55,208 nucleotides of DNA from Myxococcota bacterium (GTDB taxonomy: Bacteria > Myxococcota_A > Polyangia > Polyangiales > Houyiibacteriaceae): assembly GCA_025453555.1 (NCBI GenBank), contig JALOQC010000002.1, positions 1 to 55,208 on the forward strand. Reading direction: 5' to 3'. The translations under genes were made by a program, and so were the position numbers. The notes below the pieces were generated by a model that did no database searches, was not told the DNA's origin, and worked only from the letters and a program-made list of their open reading frames with translations. Below, piece after piece: positions 1-8,358 of the stretch; within the stretch, counting starts at the first letter, position 1, and each line of letters opens with the position of its first letter.

Positions 1-66
1 GAAGCTCGTGAAGCTCCCGAGCCGAGGGGCCCGCGAGACGCGAAGCTCGCGAAGGAGCCCCGAGCC

Positions 67-1374
67 TCAGCCGTCGCCCTCGAGATCGAGGCGGCGACCG
101 AGCTCTGCGAGGTAGTCGTCCTCCGGCGGCTCGTCCTTGGGGCGCGGCTTGTCGAGCACGACCACCGGACCCTCTTCGGTCGACTCGGCCTCTTCGAAGC
201 CCGCGAGCGGCGCGGGCGCGACCGAGAGCGCGCTCGGGCGCATCCGCTCGTCCACGAGCTCGACCTCGTCGTCGACGATCTCGTCGTCGCCGACGTGCTC
301 CGCGCTCTCTTCGTCGTCGAAGAGCCCCGCTTCGCGCAGCTCCGCGCTCGTCGGGAGCTCGACGCGCTGCGAGCGCGGCTCGGCGGCACGCGCGGGCTCC
401 TGCGCCGAGAGCTCTGCCTGCGAGGGCGGCACGAGCGCGACCGACTCCTCCGCGACCCGCTCGGACGGGAGGATCTCGTTCAAGTACGCAGCGATCGCGC
501 GCGGGCCCACCACGAGCCCGTGGCGCATCGCGAGGTGCTCGAGGTGGAGCGCGAGATCCGCCGCGCTCGCGATGCGCCCGCGCGGATCGCGACGCAGCGC
601 CGCGAGCACGATCTCTTCGAGATCCGCCGGATACTCCGGCATGCGCGTGCTCGGCGCGGGCGCGTCTTGTTCGACGATCTGCGTCATCACCTGCACGTCG
701 GTGCCGCGAAAGAGGCGCGCGCCGGTGGTGAGCTCGTAGAGGATCACGCCGAGCGCGAAGACGTCCGCGCGACGATCGACGCCTCGCCCGCGCACCTGCT
801 CGGGCGCCATGTAGCTGAAGGTGCCCTTCACGGTGCCGACCTCGGTGTCGGCGCGCGCGTCGGTCTTCGCGACCCCGAAGTCCATCAGCTTCGCCACGCC
901 GTCGCGCGTGAGCATCACGTTCTGCGGCGTCACGTCCCGGTGCACGATACGCAGCGGGCGCCCGGCCTTGTCGCGCGCCTCGTGCGCGTGGTGCAGCGCC
1001 TCGCAGACCTGCAGCGCGATTCCGATCGTCACGTGCAACGGCATCACGTGCCGGGTCCGAACGCCCGTGCGCCAGACGTCCGCGACGTTCATGCCGTCGA
1101 CGAACTCCATCGCGAGGAACCAGGTGCCCTCCGCGAAGCCGAGATCGAAGACCTGCGGGATGTTCGGGTGCGAGAGGTGCGCGAGCAGGCGCCCTTCGGT
1201 CTGGAACATGCGCAGCGTCGACGGGTGCTCGGCGAGGTTCTGGAAGAGCCGCTTGATGACGACGTCGCGGAAGAAGCCGCCCTCGCCCCAATGGCGCGCG
1301 AGGTAGATCTCCGCCATTCCTCCCGCGGCGATCTTACGCAGCAGCTCGTACCGACCGTAGAACGTGCTCGTCAC
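67..1374 (-). CDS. Hanks-type Ser/Thr protein kinase, cytosolic, with acidic C-terminal tail
   Basis: This 435-aa protein should phosphorylate Ser/Thr residues of unknown partners. The kinase domain spans about residues 8-285. It has the glycine-rich loop (KIAAGGMAEIY), the ATP-binding Lys (VVIK, residue 41), a catalytic loop HRDVTPQN near 145, DFG near 165 and an APEQVRG activation-segment end, so it looks active. HRDVTP in place of HRDLKP is a variant common in myxobacterial kinases. The last ~110 residues are Glu/Asp-rich and low-complexity. There is no membrane segment and no PASTA or PEGA domain, so it is probably soluble. The start is GTG at 1374. The gene is divergent from the SDR gene with about 120 bp between them. 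Kinase identity is certain; the target is not visible. Confidence 0.95.
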   Translation of the reverse strand: MTSTFYGRYELLRKIAAGGMAEIYLARHWGEGGFFRDVVIKRLFQNLAEHPSTLRMFQTEGRLLAHLSHPNIPQVFDLGFAEGTWFLAMEFVDGMNVADVWRTGVRTRHVMPLHVTIGIALQVCEALHHAHEARDKAGRPLRIVHRDVTPQNVMLTRDGVAKLMDFGVAKTDARADTEVGTVKGTFSYMAPEQVRGRGVDRRADVFALGVILYELTTGARLFRGTDVQVMTQIVEQDAPAPSTRMPEYPADLEEIVLAALRRDPRGRIASAADLALHLEHLAMRHGLVVGPRAIAAYLNEILPSERVAEESVALVPPSQAELSAQEPARAAEPRSQRVELPTSAELREAGLFDDEESAEHVGDDEIVDDEVELVDERMRPSALSVAPAPLAGFEEAESTEEGPVVVLDKPRPKDEPPEDDYLAELGRRLDLEGDG

Positions 1375-1496
1375 CCGTGGACCACCTGCGGCGTGGCATA
1401 TACTGCAAAGCTCCGCGGCTGAACAGGCGCGGGCATCACGCGAGAGCTACGGCAAGCACCCGCGTGCGTGCGGCAGCGAGCAAGGACGAGAGAGAC
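1375..1496. promoter_or_regulatory. Divergent kinase/SDR intergenic region with a TATACT-like box
   Basis: This 122-bp spacer separates the divergent kinase and SDR starts. The hexamer TATACT at 1399-1404 (within GGCATATACTGC) is one of very few AT-rich words in this GC-rich stretch and resembles a sigma70 -10 box for the plus strand. I see no convincing -35 at the right distance. Purine-rich GGACGAGAGAG just before 1497 can serve as ribosome-binding site for the SDR. The promoter call is inference. Confidence 0.3.
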
Positions 1497-2342
1497 ATGT
1501 CGGAAGTTCGAGACCGCGTCGTCGTCGTCACGGGCGCGGGTCGGGGCATCGGTCGCGCGGCCGCGGAGGCGCTCGCACGCGAGGGCGCGCGGCTGGTGCT
1601 CGTCGACGTCGGCTGCGACGCCGAAGGCGAAGGCGTGGATCCGAGCGTGGTGGCCGAGGCCGCCGACGCCGCGCGCGCGCTCGGCGCGGAGGTCGAGGCG
1701 CTCGCGCTGGACGTCGCCGCCCCGGACGCGCCCGCGCGCATCGTGGAGGCCGCGCAGGCGCGCTTCGGCGGCATCGACGGGCTCTTCAGCGCGGCCGGTA
1801 TCCGCCGCGATCGCGGGCTCGCGACCTTGAGCGACGTGGACCTGCAGCGCGCGCTCGACGTGGGATTGCTCGCGCCGACTCGCCTGCTCCGCGCGATCTC
1901 GAGCGCGATGATCGACGCGCGGCGTCCCGGCTCGATCGTGCTCTGCGCGGGTCCCGCGGGCTTCTTCCCCGCCGCGCGGCAGGGCGCGAGCGGCGCAGCG
2001 TTCGCGGGGCTCGTGGCGCTGGCGCGCTCGGCCGCGGTGGAGCTGCGGCGGCACGGGATCCGCGTGAACGTGGTGGTGCCGACCGCGCGCACGCGCCTCA
2101 CCGAGGACCTGCCGCTCTTCCGCGGCGTGAACGCGAGCTCGATGCTCCCCGAGCACGTCGCGCCCGTCGTGACGTTCCTCCTGAGCGATCGCGGCGCGGA
2201 CGTGCACGGCGAGATCGTGGGGGTCGCGGGCGGGAGGCTCTACGCGTTCCAGAGCCGCGAGACGGTCGGGGCGTTCGTCGAGGGACGCGGCTTCTCGGTC
2301 GACGAGATCGGGCCCGCTTGGACCGAGGTCACGCGCGGGTGA
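1497..2342 (+). CDS. Short-chain dehydrogenase/reductase family protein with degenerate active site
   Basis: This is a 281-aa Rossmann-fold SDR-family protein. The ATG at 1497 was chosen over the upstream ORF start because it has a purine-rich RBS and directly precedes the first beta-strand. The NAD(P)-binding motif TGAGRGIG is intact at residues 12-19. The usual NNAG motif reads SAAG. At the position where SDRs have YxxxK the sequence reads QGASG, so both the catalytic Tyr and Lys are replaced, and the preceding catalytic Ser region reads LCAGPAG. Fold and cofactor binding are well supported. Normal SDR oxidoreduction is unlikely; a non-catalytic or redirected role is inference. It is transcribed away from the kinase, and its 3' end faces the microprotein gene. 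Confidence 0.88.
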   Translation: MSEVRDRVVVVTGAGRGIGRAAAEALAREGARLVLVDVGCDAEGEGVDPSVVAEAADAARALGAEVEALALDVAAPDAPARIVEAAQARFGGIDGLFSAAGIRRDRGLATLSDVDLQRALDVGLLAPTRLLRAISSAMIDARRPGSIVLCAGPAGFFPAARQGASGAAFAGLVALARSAAVELRRHGIRVNVVVPTARTRLTEDLPLFRGVNASSMLPEHVAPVVTFLLSDRGADVHGEIVGVAGGRLYAFQSRETVGAFVEGRGFSVDEIGPAWTEVTRG

Positions 2343-2436
2343 GACGGGTGCGCGAGCAACGGCCGCATCGATGGCCCGTGAGCCGACCGCGCGTGAGGCG
2401 AGCCGTCGAGGAGCCGCGCGGGCGTCGAAGCGTGAA

Positions 2437-2607
2437 TCAGCCGAAGAGATCGATCACCACGACGCCGCGATCCGCGTCGTCGTCCTGCGCACGCTCCACG
2501 CGGGGACCGCGGGGCGGCATCGGGATCTCGAGGACGGGTTGCTCCTCGATGTGGCGCTCTTCTTCTTCGCGCTTTCGGATCTGTTCGATGATGAAAGGCG
2601 GGAGCAT
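2437..2607 (-). CDS. 56-aa microprotein beginning MLPPFIIEQIRKREEEE
   Basis: This small gene is missing from the ORF track. The ATG at 2607 is preceded on the minus strand by GAGGA with a five-base spacer, and the ORF ends at TGA 2437-2439. The protein has a hydrophobic N-terminus (MLPPFIIEQI), a charged helix (RKREEEERHIEE), a Pro-rich linker and a hydrophobic end (VVVIDLFG). From memory, short proteins with an MLPPFII-type start followed by a charged helix recur in myxobacteria and relatives as uncharacterised proteins; this recollection is not verified here. It is convergent with the SDR gene and divergent from the DUF4350 operon. Function is unknown; the N-terminal helix may be an interaction motif. 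Confidence 0.7.
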   Translation of the reverse strand: MLPPFIIEQIRKREEEERHIEEQPVLEIPMPPRGPRVERAQDDDADRGVVVIDLFG

Positions 2608-2766
2608 TCGAGGTCCTCGGAGAGGCCAAAGCGCCGACGAACCGGTCGGGCGGGCGCATCATAGCAACGCGACCCTCCCCGACAAGAAGCTGGCCCACTT
2701 CGTGCGGAGCTGCCACGAGCCCCGGGGTCGGTCGTCGTGGGCAGACGACCCCGCAGGGGGCCGTCG

Positions 2767-4098
2767 ATGAGCCGAATGCGGGTCGATCGCGGCGCTCGTG
2801 TGGTTCGCGGCGCGGTTCGCGGCGTGCTTCCCGTGGTGCTCGTCGTCGGGCTGCTCGCGGTCTCGGCCGCGATCGCCTCCGCCCAGGATCGCGCGCGCAG
2901 CGACGACGACTACGCGCTCCGTGGCGGATCGTGGAACGGCCTCGCGCAGCTCGTGCAGGTCGCCGAAGAAGCGGGCGTACGGCTCGACACCCCAGCGGAG
3001 CTCGATCTCGCGCGGCTCACTCCCGAGGACGCGCTCCTCGTGGTGCACCCCACCGGCGAGCTGCCACGCGCGAGCCTCGCGGCGTTCCTGCGCGCGGGGG
3101 GTCGCGTCGCGATCGCCGACGACTTCGGCGAAGCCGAGCGCTTCCTGGAGCTCTACGGCATCGCGCGCTCGCCCTACGAGCCCGGCCCCGACGCGCTCCT
3201 GCTGCGCGGCAACCGCGCGCTGCCGCTGGCCTCCCCCGCCGCCCCACATCCGCTCACGCAAGGCGTACGGGCGCTCGTCGCGAACCACCCGGCGTCGCTG
3301 CGTCATGCGGAGCTCGAGCCGGTGCTGCTGCTCGAGCCGGACGCGGCGCTCGTGCTCGCGGGCGCGGTCGAAGAGGGGCGCCTCGTGGCGATCGGCGACC
3401 CCAGCCTGTTCATCGAGAACATGCTGCGCTTCCGGGACAACCGTCGCTTCGCGGCGAACCTCTTGCGGTACCTCGGCGAGCGTGGAGGTCGTGTGTACCT
3501 CGTAGCGCCGTCGACCGAGCTCTCGGGCACCTACGGTGACGCGCGCGGAAACCCGCTCGAGCGGCTCGACGCGTGGCTGCTCGACGCGGCGCGCGCCGAC
3601 CTCCCGCCGCGGGCGCTCACGATCCTCGCGTGGGTGCTCGCCGCGCTCGTCTTGGTGTTCGCGGCCTCGGCGTTGCCGCGCGTGATGCCCTACGGCGCCT
3701 CGGAGCTCGGCCTCGAGCCCGCGCGCGGCGGAGGCTTCGCGGGCCGCGTGGCGTTCTTCGCGCGACGGTCCAACTCGTTCGTACATCCCGCGCTCGTCTA
3801 CAAGTACGAGCTCGAAGGCGAGCTCGTGCGAAAGCTCGGGCTCGAAGGGCAACCGCTGCTCCGTGACGTGCTCGACGCCGCCGCGCGGCGCGGTCTCTCC
3901 GCTGCCGATCGCGACGCGCTGCGCGGGCTCTTGCTCGAGCTCGACGAGCTGCGGCGCAAGGTCGATCTGCCGCCCGCGCCGCCACGAGTCGGTCCCCGCG
4001 ACCTCCGACGCATGGTAGACACCGGCGAGGCGATCCTCGCCCGCTTGCCCGAACGCTCGCCCGAGCGCCTTCCCGATCCGGCGACTCGCCCGTCTTGA
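2767..4098 (+). CDS. DUF4350 domain membrane protein
   Basis: This 443-aa protein resembles the DUF4350 family, usually encoded beside MoxR and DUF58 genes as here. The ATG at 2767 is preceded by AGGGGG. An N-terminal hydrophobic segment (residues ~15-38, ending SAAIASAQ) is a signal peptide or anchor. The extracytoplasmic part has a GATase-like fold with a 'GGRVAIADDFGEAE' type stretch. A second membrane segment lies near residues ~285-305 (ALTILAWVLAALVLVF), followed by a cytoplasmic tail of about 125 residues. The family's biochemical role is unknown; in related loci it is thought to be a membrane partner of the MoxR/DUF58 chaperone-like system. Its stop overlaps or nearly abuts the MoxR start. 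Confidence 0.85.
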   Translation: MSRMRVDRGARVVRGAVRGVLPVVLVVGLLAVSAAIASAQDRARSDDDYALRGGSWNGLAQLVQVAEEAGVRLDTPAELDLARLTPEDALLVVHPTGELPRASLAAFLRAGGRVAIADDFGEAERFLELYGIARSPYEPGPDALLLRGNRALPLASPAAPHPLTQGVRALVANHPASLRHAELEPVLLLEPDAALVLAGAVEEGRLVAIGDPSLFIENMLRFRDNRRFAANLLRYLGERGGRVYLVAPSTELSGTYGDARGNPLERLDAWLLDAARADLPPRALTILAWVLAALVLVFAASALPRVMPYGASELGLEPARGGGFAGRVAFFARRSNSFVHPALVYKYELEGELVRKLGLEGQPLLRDVLDAAARRGLSAADRDALRGLLLELDELRRKVDLPPAPPRVGPRDLRRMVDTGEAILARLPERSPERLPDPATRPS

Positions 4099-4124
4099 TC
4101 CGCCACTCGCCTCGCGACCCGCAC

Positions 4125-5093
4125 GTGACCCAGCAGCCCTCCCCTCACGAGTCCACGCTCGCTCAAGCCGCGCAGCTCTGTCACCGCGTCGTCGACGAGG
4201 TCCAGGCCATCTACGTCGGCCCGCGCGTGATCCCCGAGCTCTTGCTCGTCTCGCTCATCGCGGGCGGCCACGCGCTGCTCGAAGGTGTCCCCGGCGTCGC
4301 GAAGACCACCCTCGTGAAGGCGTTCGCCTCGACGCTCGGGCTGAGCTTCCGCCGCATCCAGTTCACGCCGGATCTGCTGCCGGCCGACATCACGGGCACC
4401 TACGTGCTGTCGCCGCGCGACGGGACCTTCCAGCTCCGCGAGGGGCCGATCTTCGCGAACGTGGTGCTGGGCGACGAGATCAACCGCGCCCCCGCGAAGA
4501 CGCAGAGCGCGCTGCTGGAGGCGATGCAGGAACGGCAGGTCACGATCGAAGGCGAGACGCGCCCGCTGCCGTCGCCCTTCCTCGTGCTCGCGACGCAGAA
4601 CCCGGTCGAGCAGGCGGGCACCTATCCGCTCCCCGAAGCGCAGATCGATCGGTTCCTCGTGCGGCTCTTGCTCGGGTATCCGAGCGCGAAGGAAGAGCGC
4701 GGTGTGCTGCGGCGCTTCCTCGAAGGCATGCCGAGCGCACGCACGATGCTCGGGCCCGACGACGTGATCCGCCTGCGTCAGCTCGCGGCCTCGCTGCACG
4801 TGCAGGACGAAGTGCTCGACTACGTGGTGCGCCTCGCGACCTTCACGCGCGAGCACGCGCGCGTCTTCCTCGGAGCCTCGCCGCGCGCCTCGCTCGCGCT
4901 CGTGCAGGCCGCGCGCGCGCGCGCGTTGATGGACGGTCGCGGCTACGTGTTGCCCGACGACGTGAAGGCCCTCGCGGTGCCGGTGCTCGCGCATCGCCTC
5001 GTGCTCACGCCGGAAGCCGAGATGGAAGGCACGCGACCCGAGCGCATCGTGCAGCAGGCGCTGGAGCAGGTCGCGCCGCATCGGGACGCGTGA
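4125..5093 (+). CDS. MoxR-family AAA+ ATPase
   Basis: This ~322-aa MoxR ATPase probably acts as a chaperone that assembles or activates a partner carrying a von Willebrand-type domain, most likely the DUF58 protein encoded next. Walker A is GVPGVAKT (about residues 54-61) and Walker B is VVLGDEINRA, followed by the MoxR-typical stretch PAKTQSALLEAMQE and sensor ATQNPVEQ. I place the start at GTG 4125. The ORF track starts at TTG 4095, which would overlap the DUF4350 stop as TTGA; that coupled start is equally possible. The family assignment is certain; the substrate is inferred from context. Confidence 0.93.
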   Translation: MTQQPSPHESTLAQAAQLCHRVVDEVQAIYVGPRVIPELLLVSLIAGGHALLEGVPGVAKTTLVKAFASTLGLSFRRIQFTPDLLPADITGTYVLSPRDGTFQLREGPIFANVVLGDEINRAPAKTQSALLEAMQERQVTIEGETRPLPSPFLVLATQNPVEQAGTYPLPEAQIDRFLVRLLLGYPSAKEERGVLRRFLEGMPSARTMLGPDDVIRLRQLAASLHVQDEVLDYVVRLATFTREHARVFLGASPRASLALVQAARARALMDGRGYVLPDDVKALAVPVLAHRLVLTPEAEMEGTRPERIVQQALEQVAPHRDA

Positions 5094-5237
5094 GATGCGA
5101 GCCCTGCGCGTGAGCCGTTTCGCTCGAGGTCTCCGTGAGCTCGAGGCGCGCGTTGGGCTCGCGCGACCGAACGCTCGTTCGAACGTGTGGGCTCGGTCGA
5201 ACGCGAGCGCACGTGCTCGTCTCGTGGAGGCGCGCTG

Positions 5238-6860
5238 ATGCTGCCGCTGCCCTCGCGAAACGGGGTGCTCGCGTTCGTGGGACTCGTCGTGATGCTCGTG
5301 ATCGGGCTCGCGCTCGAGTCGAGCGCCGCCATCGGGCTTTCGGGCGGTGGCTTCGTCGGTCTCGGCGCCGCCCTCGCGGCCACGCTCCCCGCGGGTCGTC
5401 GTCTGCGCAAGCAGCGCCTCGAGTTCGCGTGGTGGCTCGATCACGGCACCGGCGTGGCGGCCGGATCCGTGGTGCCGGGCACGCCCTTCGACGTGCGATG
5501 TTTTCTTCGCCATCGCGGGGCAGACGATCTTCACGTCGCGACGCTGGAGCCGCTGGTGCCGCCGGAGGTCCGCGTGGAGGAGACGCCGTCGTTCGTGGTG
5601 CCCGCGCGCACGCGCACCGAGCTTCGGCTGCGCTTGATGGCGCCCGCGATCGGTCGCGTGGTCTTGCACGGGCTCGCGGTACGACTCCGCGGTCCCTTCG
5701 GGCTCTTCGAGACGCCGCTCTATTTCCCGAACCCGCTCGTGATCAAGGTGCTCCCCCGCTCCGCGGCCGGCTCGGAGGTCGGGCGCGTCGCGTTGCCGCG
5801 CGGCTCCGCGGTCGAGCGATCCGGTCGCACGCGTGTCCGTCGGCGCGGCGGTGGCACCGAGCTGCACGAGCTGCGCGATCTGGTGCCGGGCGATCCCTTC
5901 AAGTCGATCGCGTGGAAGGCGAGCGCGCGACGCGGTCGGCTGCTCGTGCGCGAGGTCGAACAAGAGGTGCAGGAGGTCCGCTGGCTCGTGCTCGACGTGA
6001 GCGGGACGATGCGCGGCGGCGAGCCCGGCCGACGCAAGCTCGACTGGACGCTCGAAGCCGCGGCCTCCGAAGCACGACGCGCGCTCGAAGGCGGCGACCG
6101 CGTGGGGCTCGTGGCCTTCGACACGCGCGTGGTCGCACAGGTCGCGCCGGGCGAGGGGCGCGGGCACCGCATTCGGCTCTACGACGCGCTGCTCGCGACG
6201 ACGGAGCTGGTCGACGAGGACCTCACGGATCTGAGCGACGACGGGCTCATCGAACGCGTCGCGCGCTACGTGCGGCAGCAGGACGGACTCGACTACCGGC
6301 GGCGTCGCGGCGCGGTCGACGTGCCCGCGCTCGTCGAGCATTGCGCGCGCGCGCTCGGAGGCGATTCGTCCGACGCCGCGAAGCAGACCCGCGACGTGCG
6401 CGCGTCGACCACCGCGGAGCAGGCGTTGCGCGCCTTTTGTCGTGCGCGTGGGCTGCGTCTTCCCCATCACGCGGATCCGGGAGAGCGCGCGAAGGCGAAC
6501 GCGCTCGCGGCCGCGCTGCACGTGGCGGGCGGAACGTCACGCGAGCCGGGCGTGATCTCGGTGATCACGGATCTGGACGGCGTGCTCGATCTCGAGCCGG
6601 TGCTCGCGTCGCTCCGCCTCGCGCGTTTGCACGGCAACCGCGTGACCTTCTTGTTGCCGGACGGCCGAAGCTTCGCGCCCGCCCCGAAGACGCCGGAAGA
6701 GCAGACGCTCGCCGCGGTCTACGGGCGCAGCGAAGAGCGACGCCTCCGCGACGCGCGCCTGCAGCTCGGTCGGCTCGGCGCGCAGATCGCGATCGTGAAC
6801 GCCGACGAGCCTCCCGCGCTCGCGTTGCCGCGCGCGGAGCGTGGAAGGAGAGCCGCATGA
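5238..6860 (+). CDS. DUF58 domain protein with MIDAS-type von Willebrand A core
   Basis: This 540-aa protein starts at ATG 5238, six to eight bases after GGAGG, rather than at the upstream in-frame start. The N-terminus has two hydrophobic segments (about residues 8-55), then a beta-rich region. The DUF58 signature is present (LRDLVPGDPFKSIAW, then a Lys/Arg-rich stretch) and a vWA-like metal-binding motif DVSGTM follows. DUF58 proteins normally act with MoxR ATPases at the membrane; the specific process is unknown. The C-terminal ~250 residues are long for the family and contain a likely second part of the vWA fold. The stop overlaps the rsmA start (ATGA), so the two are translationally coupled. 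Confidence 0.92.
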   Translation: MLPLPSRNGVLAFVGLVVMLVIGLALESSAAIGLSGGGFVGLGAALAATLPAGRRLRKQRLEFAWWLDHGTGVAAGSVVPGTPFDVRCFLRHRGADDLHVATLEPLVPPEVRVEETPSFVVPARTRTELRLRLMAPAIGRVVLHGLAVRLRGPFGLFETPLYFPNPLVIKVLPRSAAGSEVGRVALPRGSAVERSGRTRVRRRGGGTELHELRDLVPGDPFKSIAWKASARRGRLLVREVEQEVQEVRWLVLDVSGTMRGGEPGRRKLDWTLEAAASEARRALEGGDRVGLVAFDTRVVAQVAPGEGRGHRIRLYDALLATTELVDEDLTDLSDDGLIERVARYVRQQDGLDYRRRRGAVDVPALVEHCARALGGDSSDAAKQTRDVRASTTAEQALRAFCRARGLRLPHHADPGERAKANALAAALHVAGGTSREPGVISVITDLDGVLDLEPVLASLRLARLHGNRVTFLLPDGRSFAPAPKTPEEQTLAAVYGRSEERRLRDARLQLGRLGAQIAIVNADEPPALALPRAERGRRAA

Positions 6861-7684
6861 GCGCACCGCCCGCATGGGAAGATCCGCGGCGCGTGCTCTC
6901 GCGCCACGGCTACGCGCCGAGCAAGCGCTACTCGCAGAACTTCCTCGTCACCGAGGGCGTGGTCGAAGGCATCGCGGACGCGGTGGCGCCGCGCCCGGGC
7001 GAGCGCGTGATCGAGCTCGGCCCGGGGGCAGGCACGCTGACCTGCGCGTTGCTGCGGCGCGGCGCGTCGGTGCTCGCGATCGAGAAGGACCCGCGCATGC
7101 TCGCGCTGCTGCGCGACGAGCTGCGCGACGTGGACGGCTTCGAGCTACGCGAAGGCGACGCGGCGGAGCTCGATCTCGCGGCGCTGACGACGACGCCGAT
7201 CGCGGTGACCGGCAACCTCCCCTACGCGATCACGGGGAGCATCTTTCGTCGGCTCGTCGATCAGCGGACGCTCGTCGCGCGTTCGATCGTGATGGTGCAG
7301 CGCGAGGTGCGCGATCGGCTGCTCGCGGGCGCGGGCGACGAGCACTACGGCGCGCTCACGGTGTTCGTCAGCGCGGCGTTTCGCGTGGAGCCGGTGATGA
7401 CCGTGAAGCCGGGCGCGTTCTTTCCGCCGCCGAAGGTCACGAGCGCCGTCGTGCGTCTCGTCCCACACGCGACGCCGCGCGCGGAAGAGACGGATGCCTT
7501 CCGCCGCGTCGTGCGCGCCGCGTTCGATCAACGCCGCAAGACGCTGCGCAACGCGCTCTCCTCGCTCGCGACTCCAGACGTGCTCGCGGCGGCGTTCGTG
7601 CGCGCGGACGTGGATCCGAGCGTGCGCGGCGAGACGCTCGACGTCGAAGCCTTCGCGCGCCTCGCGGCCGCGATCGAGGGCTGA
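6857..7684 (+). CDS. rsmA: 16S rRNA (adenine1518/1519-N6)-dimethyltransferase RsmA/KsgA
   Basis: This 275-aa enzyme dimethylates two adjacent adenines near the 3' end of 16S rRNA during small-subunit maturation, using S-adenosylmethionine. Diagnostic features are the N-terminal KRYSQNFL, the SAM-binding motif ELGPGAGTLT (around residue 54), EKD at the end of strand 2, and the catalytic motif NLPY. FDQRRKTLRN near the C-terminus is typical of KsgA. In the ORF track it is buried in a longer frame; the real start is ATG 6857, which overlaps the DUF58 stop. It is the last gene of the DUF4350-MoxR-DUF58 operon, and length matches the family. Confidence 0.97.
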   Translation: MSAPPAWEDPRRVLSRHGYAPSKRYSQNFLVTEGVVEGIADAVAPRPGERVIELGPGAGTLTCALLRRGASVLAIEKDPRMLALLRDELRDVDGFELREGDAAELDLAALTTTPIAVTGNLPYAITGSIFRRLVDQRTLVARSIVMVQREVRDRLLAGAGDEHYGALTVFVSAAFRVEPVMTVKPGAFFPPPKVTSAVVRLVPHATPRAEETDAFRRVVRAAFDQRRKTLRNALSSLATPDVLAAAFVRADVDPSVRGETLDVEAFARLAAAIEG

Positions 7685-7794
7685 CGTTCGCGCGCCACGA
7701 GTGTCGCCCCGCGAAGGAGGGCGGACGTTCGCGCGCCGCTCGCGACGAGGCATCGTCGGGCACCCGAGCGGGCGTTGCGTCATGCTCCTGCGCG

Positions 7795-8301
7795 ATGCGC
7801 GTCCTCCTCTTCTTCCTCGGTTGCGCGGGGCTCGTCGGCGTCCTCGTGTCGACGACCCACGAGCTCTCCGCCCAGACGCCCGCTCCGAACCGATCGACGC
7901 CCCGACGCTCCGCAACGGAGGCGCGATGGCGCGCGGAGGACGCTGCCCTCGCCGCGATCACCGAGGGCGAGGTCGCCGATCGGCTACGCGCGATCCAGCG
8001 GACGCCGGAGCTCGAGGTCGCGCCGCTCGCGCTGCCCACGCTCTCGCCGATCGCGGCGGGTGACGATCCGATCCTCGCGCCCGCAGCGGCCTCGGCGGCT
8101 TGGCGCATCGCACGTGCGCTCGACCTCGACACCCTTCGCGCGGAGGAGGTCGACCTCGGGCCAGTGCACGACGCGCGCGCGGGTTACCTCGCGCTCGCCA
8201 ACGACGAGAGCGCGCGCGCGGACCTGCGCCAGCTCGCGTCGTTCGTGGCGGACGCGCTCGCGCAGCTCGACGCGCCCGCGGTGCTCCCGACCGCGGAGTG
8301 A
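7795..8301 (+). CDS. Small secreted hypothetical protein
   Basis: This 168-aa protein is not one I recognise. From ATG 7795 it begins with a signal peptide (MRVLLFFLGCAGLVGVLV, likely cleaved after LSAQ). The mature part is Ala/Leu/Glu-rich and probably all-helical (for example EGEVADRLRAIQ). A lipoprotein reading through the Cys at residue 10 is less likely because the hydrophobic core continues past it. No strong RBS is visible. It lies 110 bp after rsmA and 57 bp before a methyltransferase gene, all on the same strand. Function unknown. Confidence 0.75.
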   Translation: MRVLLFFLGCAGLVGVLVSTTHELSAQTPAPNRSTPRRSATEARWRAEDAALAAITEGEVADRLRAIQRTPELEVAPLALPTLSPIAAGDDPILAPAAASAAWRIARALDLDTLRAEEVDLGPVHDARAGYLALANDESARADLRQLASFVADALAQLDAPAVLPTAE

Positions 8302-8358
8302 GCGTCGCCTCGAAGGGGACGTCTCGACGAAGCGCGCCTCGCGGCGTACGCACGCGGC

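Noticed and set aside
1394-1408. Sigma54 promoter at TGGCATATACTGCA
   Set aside because: The GG-to-GC distance is two bases too short for a -24/-12 promoter.
5095-5238. 47-codon ORF exactly filling the MoxR-DUF58 gap
   Set aside because: It is flanked by neat TGAGATG and TGATG junctions, but about a third of codons end in A or T, and the peptide is Arg-rich low complexity. Neighbouring genes have much higher GC at the third base, so this is probably chance.
3798-6521. 907-aa minus-strand ORF over the MoxR/DUF58 operon
   Set aside because: It is Arg/His/Glu-rich and antisense to well-recognised genes with clear motifs. It is a high-GC shadow frame, as are other long minus or plus frames such as 14520-16910 and 46972-51024 upstream of tsaE.
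7682-7740. Direct repeat GACGTTCGCGCGCC after rsmA
   Set aside because: There are only two copies 40 bp apart in a spacer, too little to interpret.
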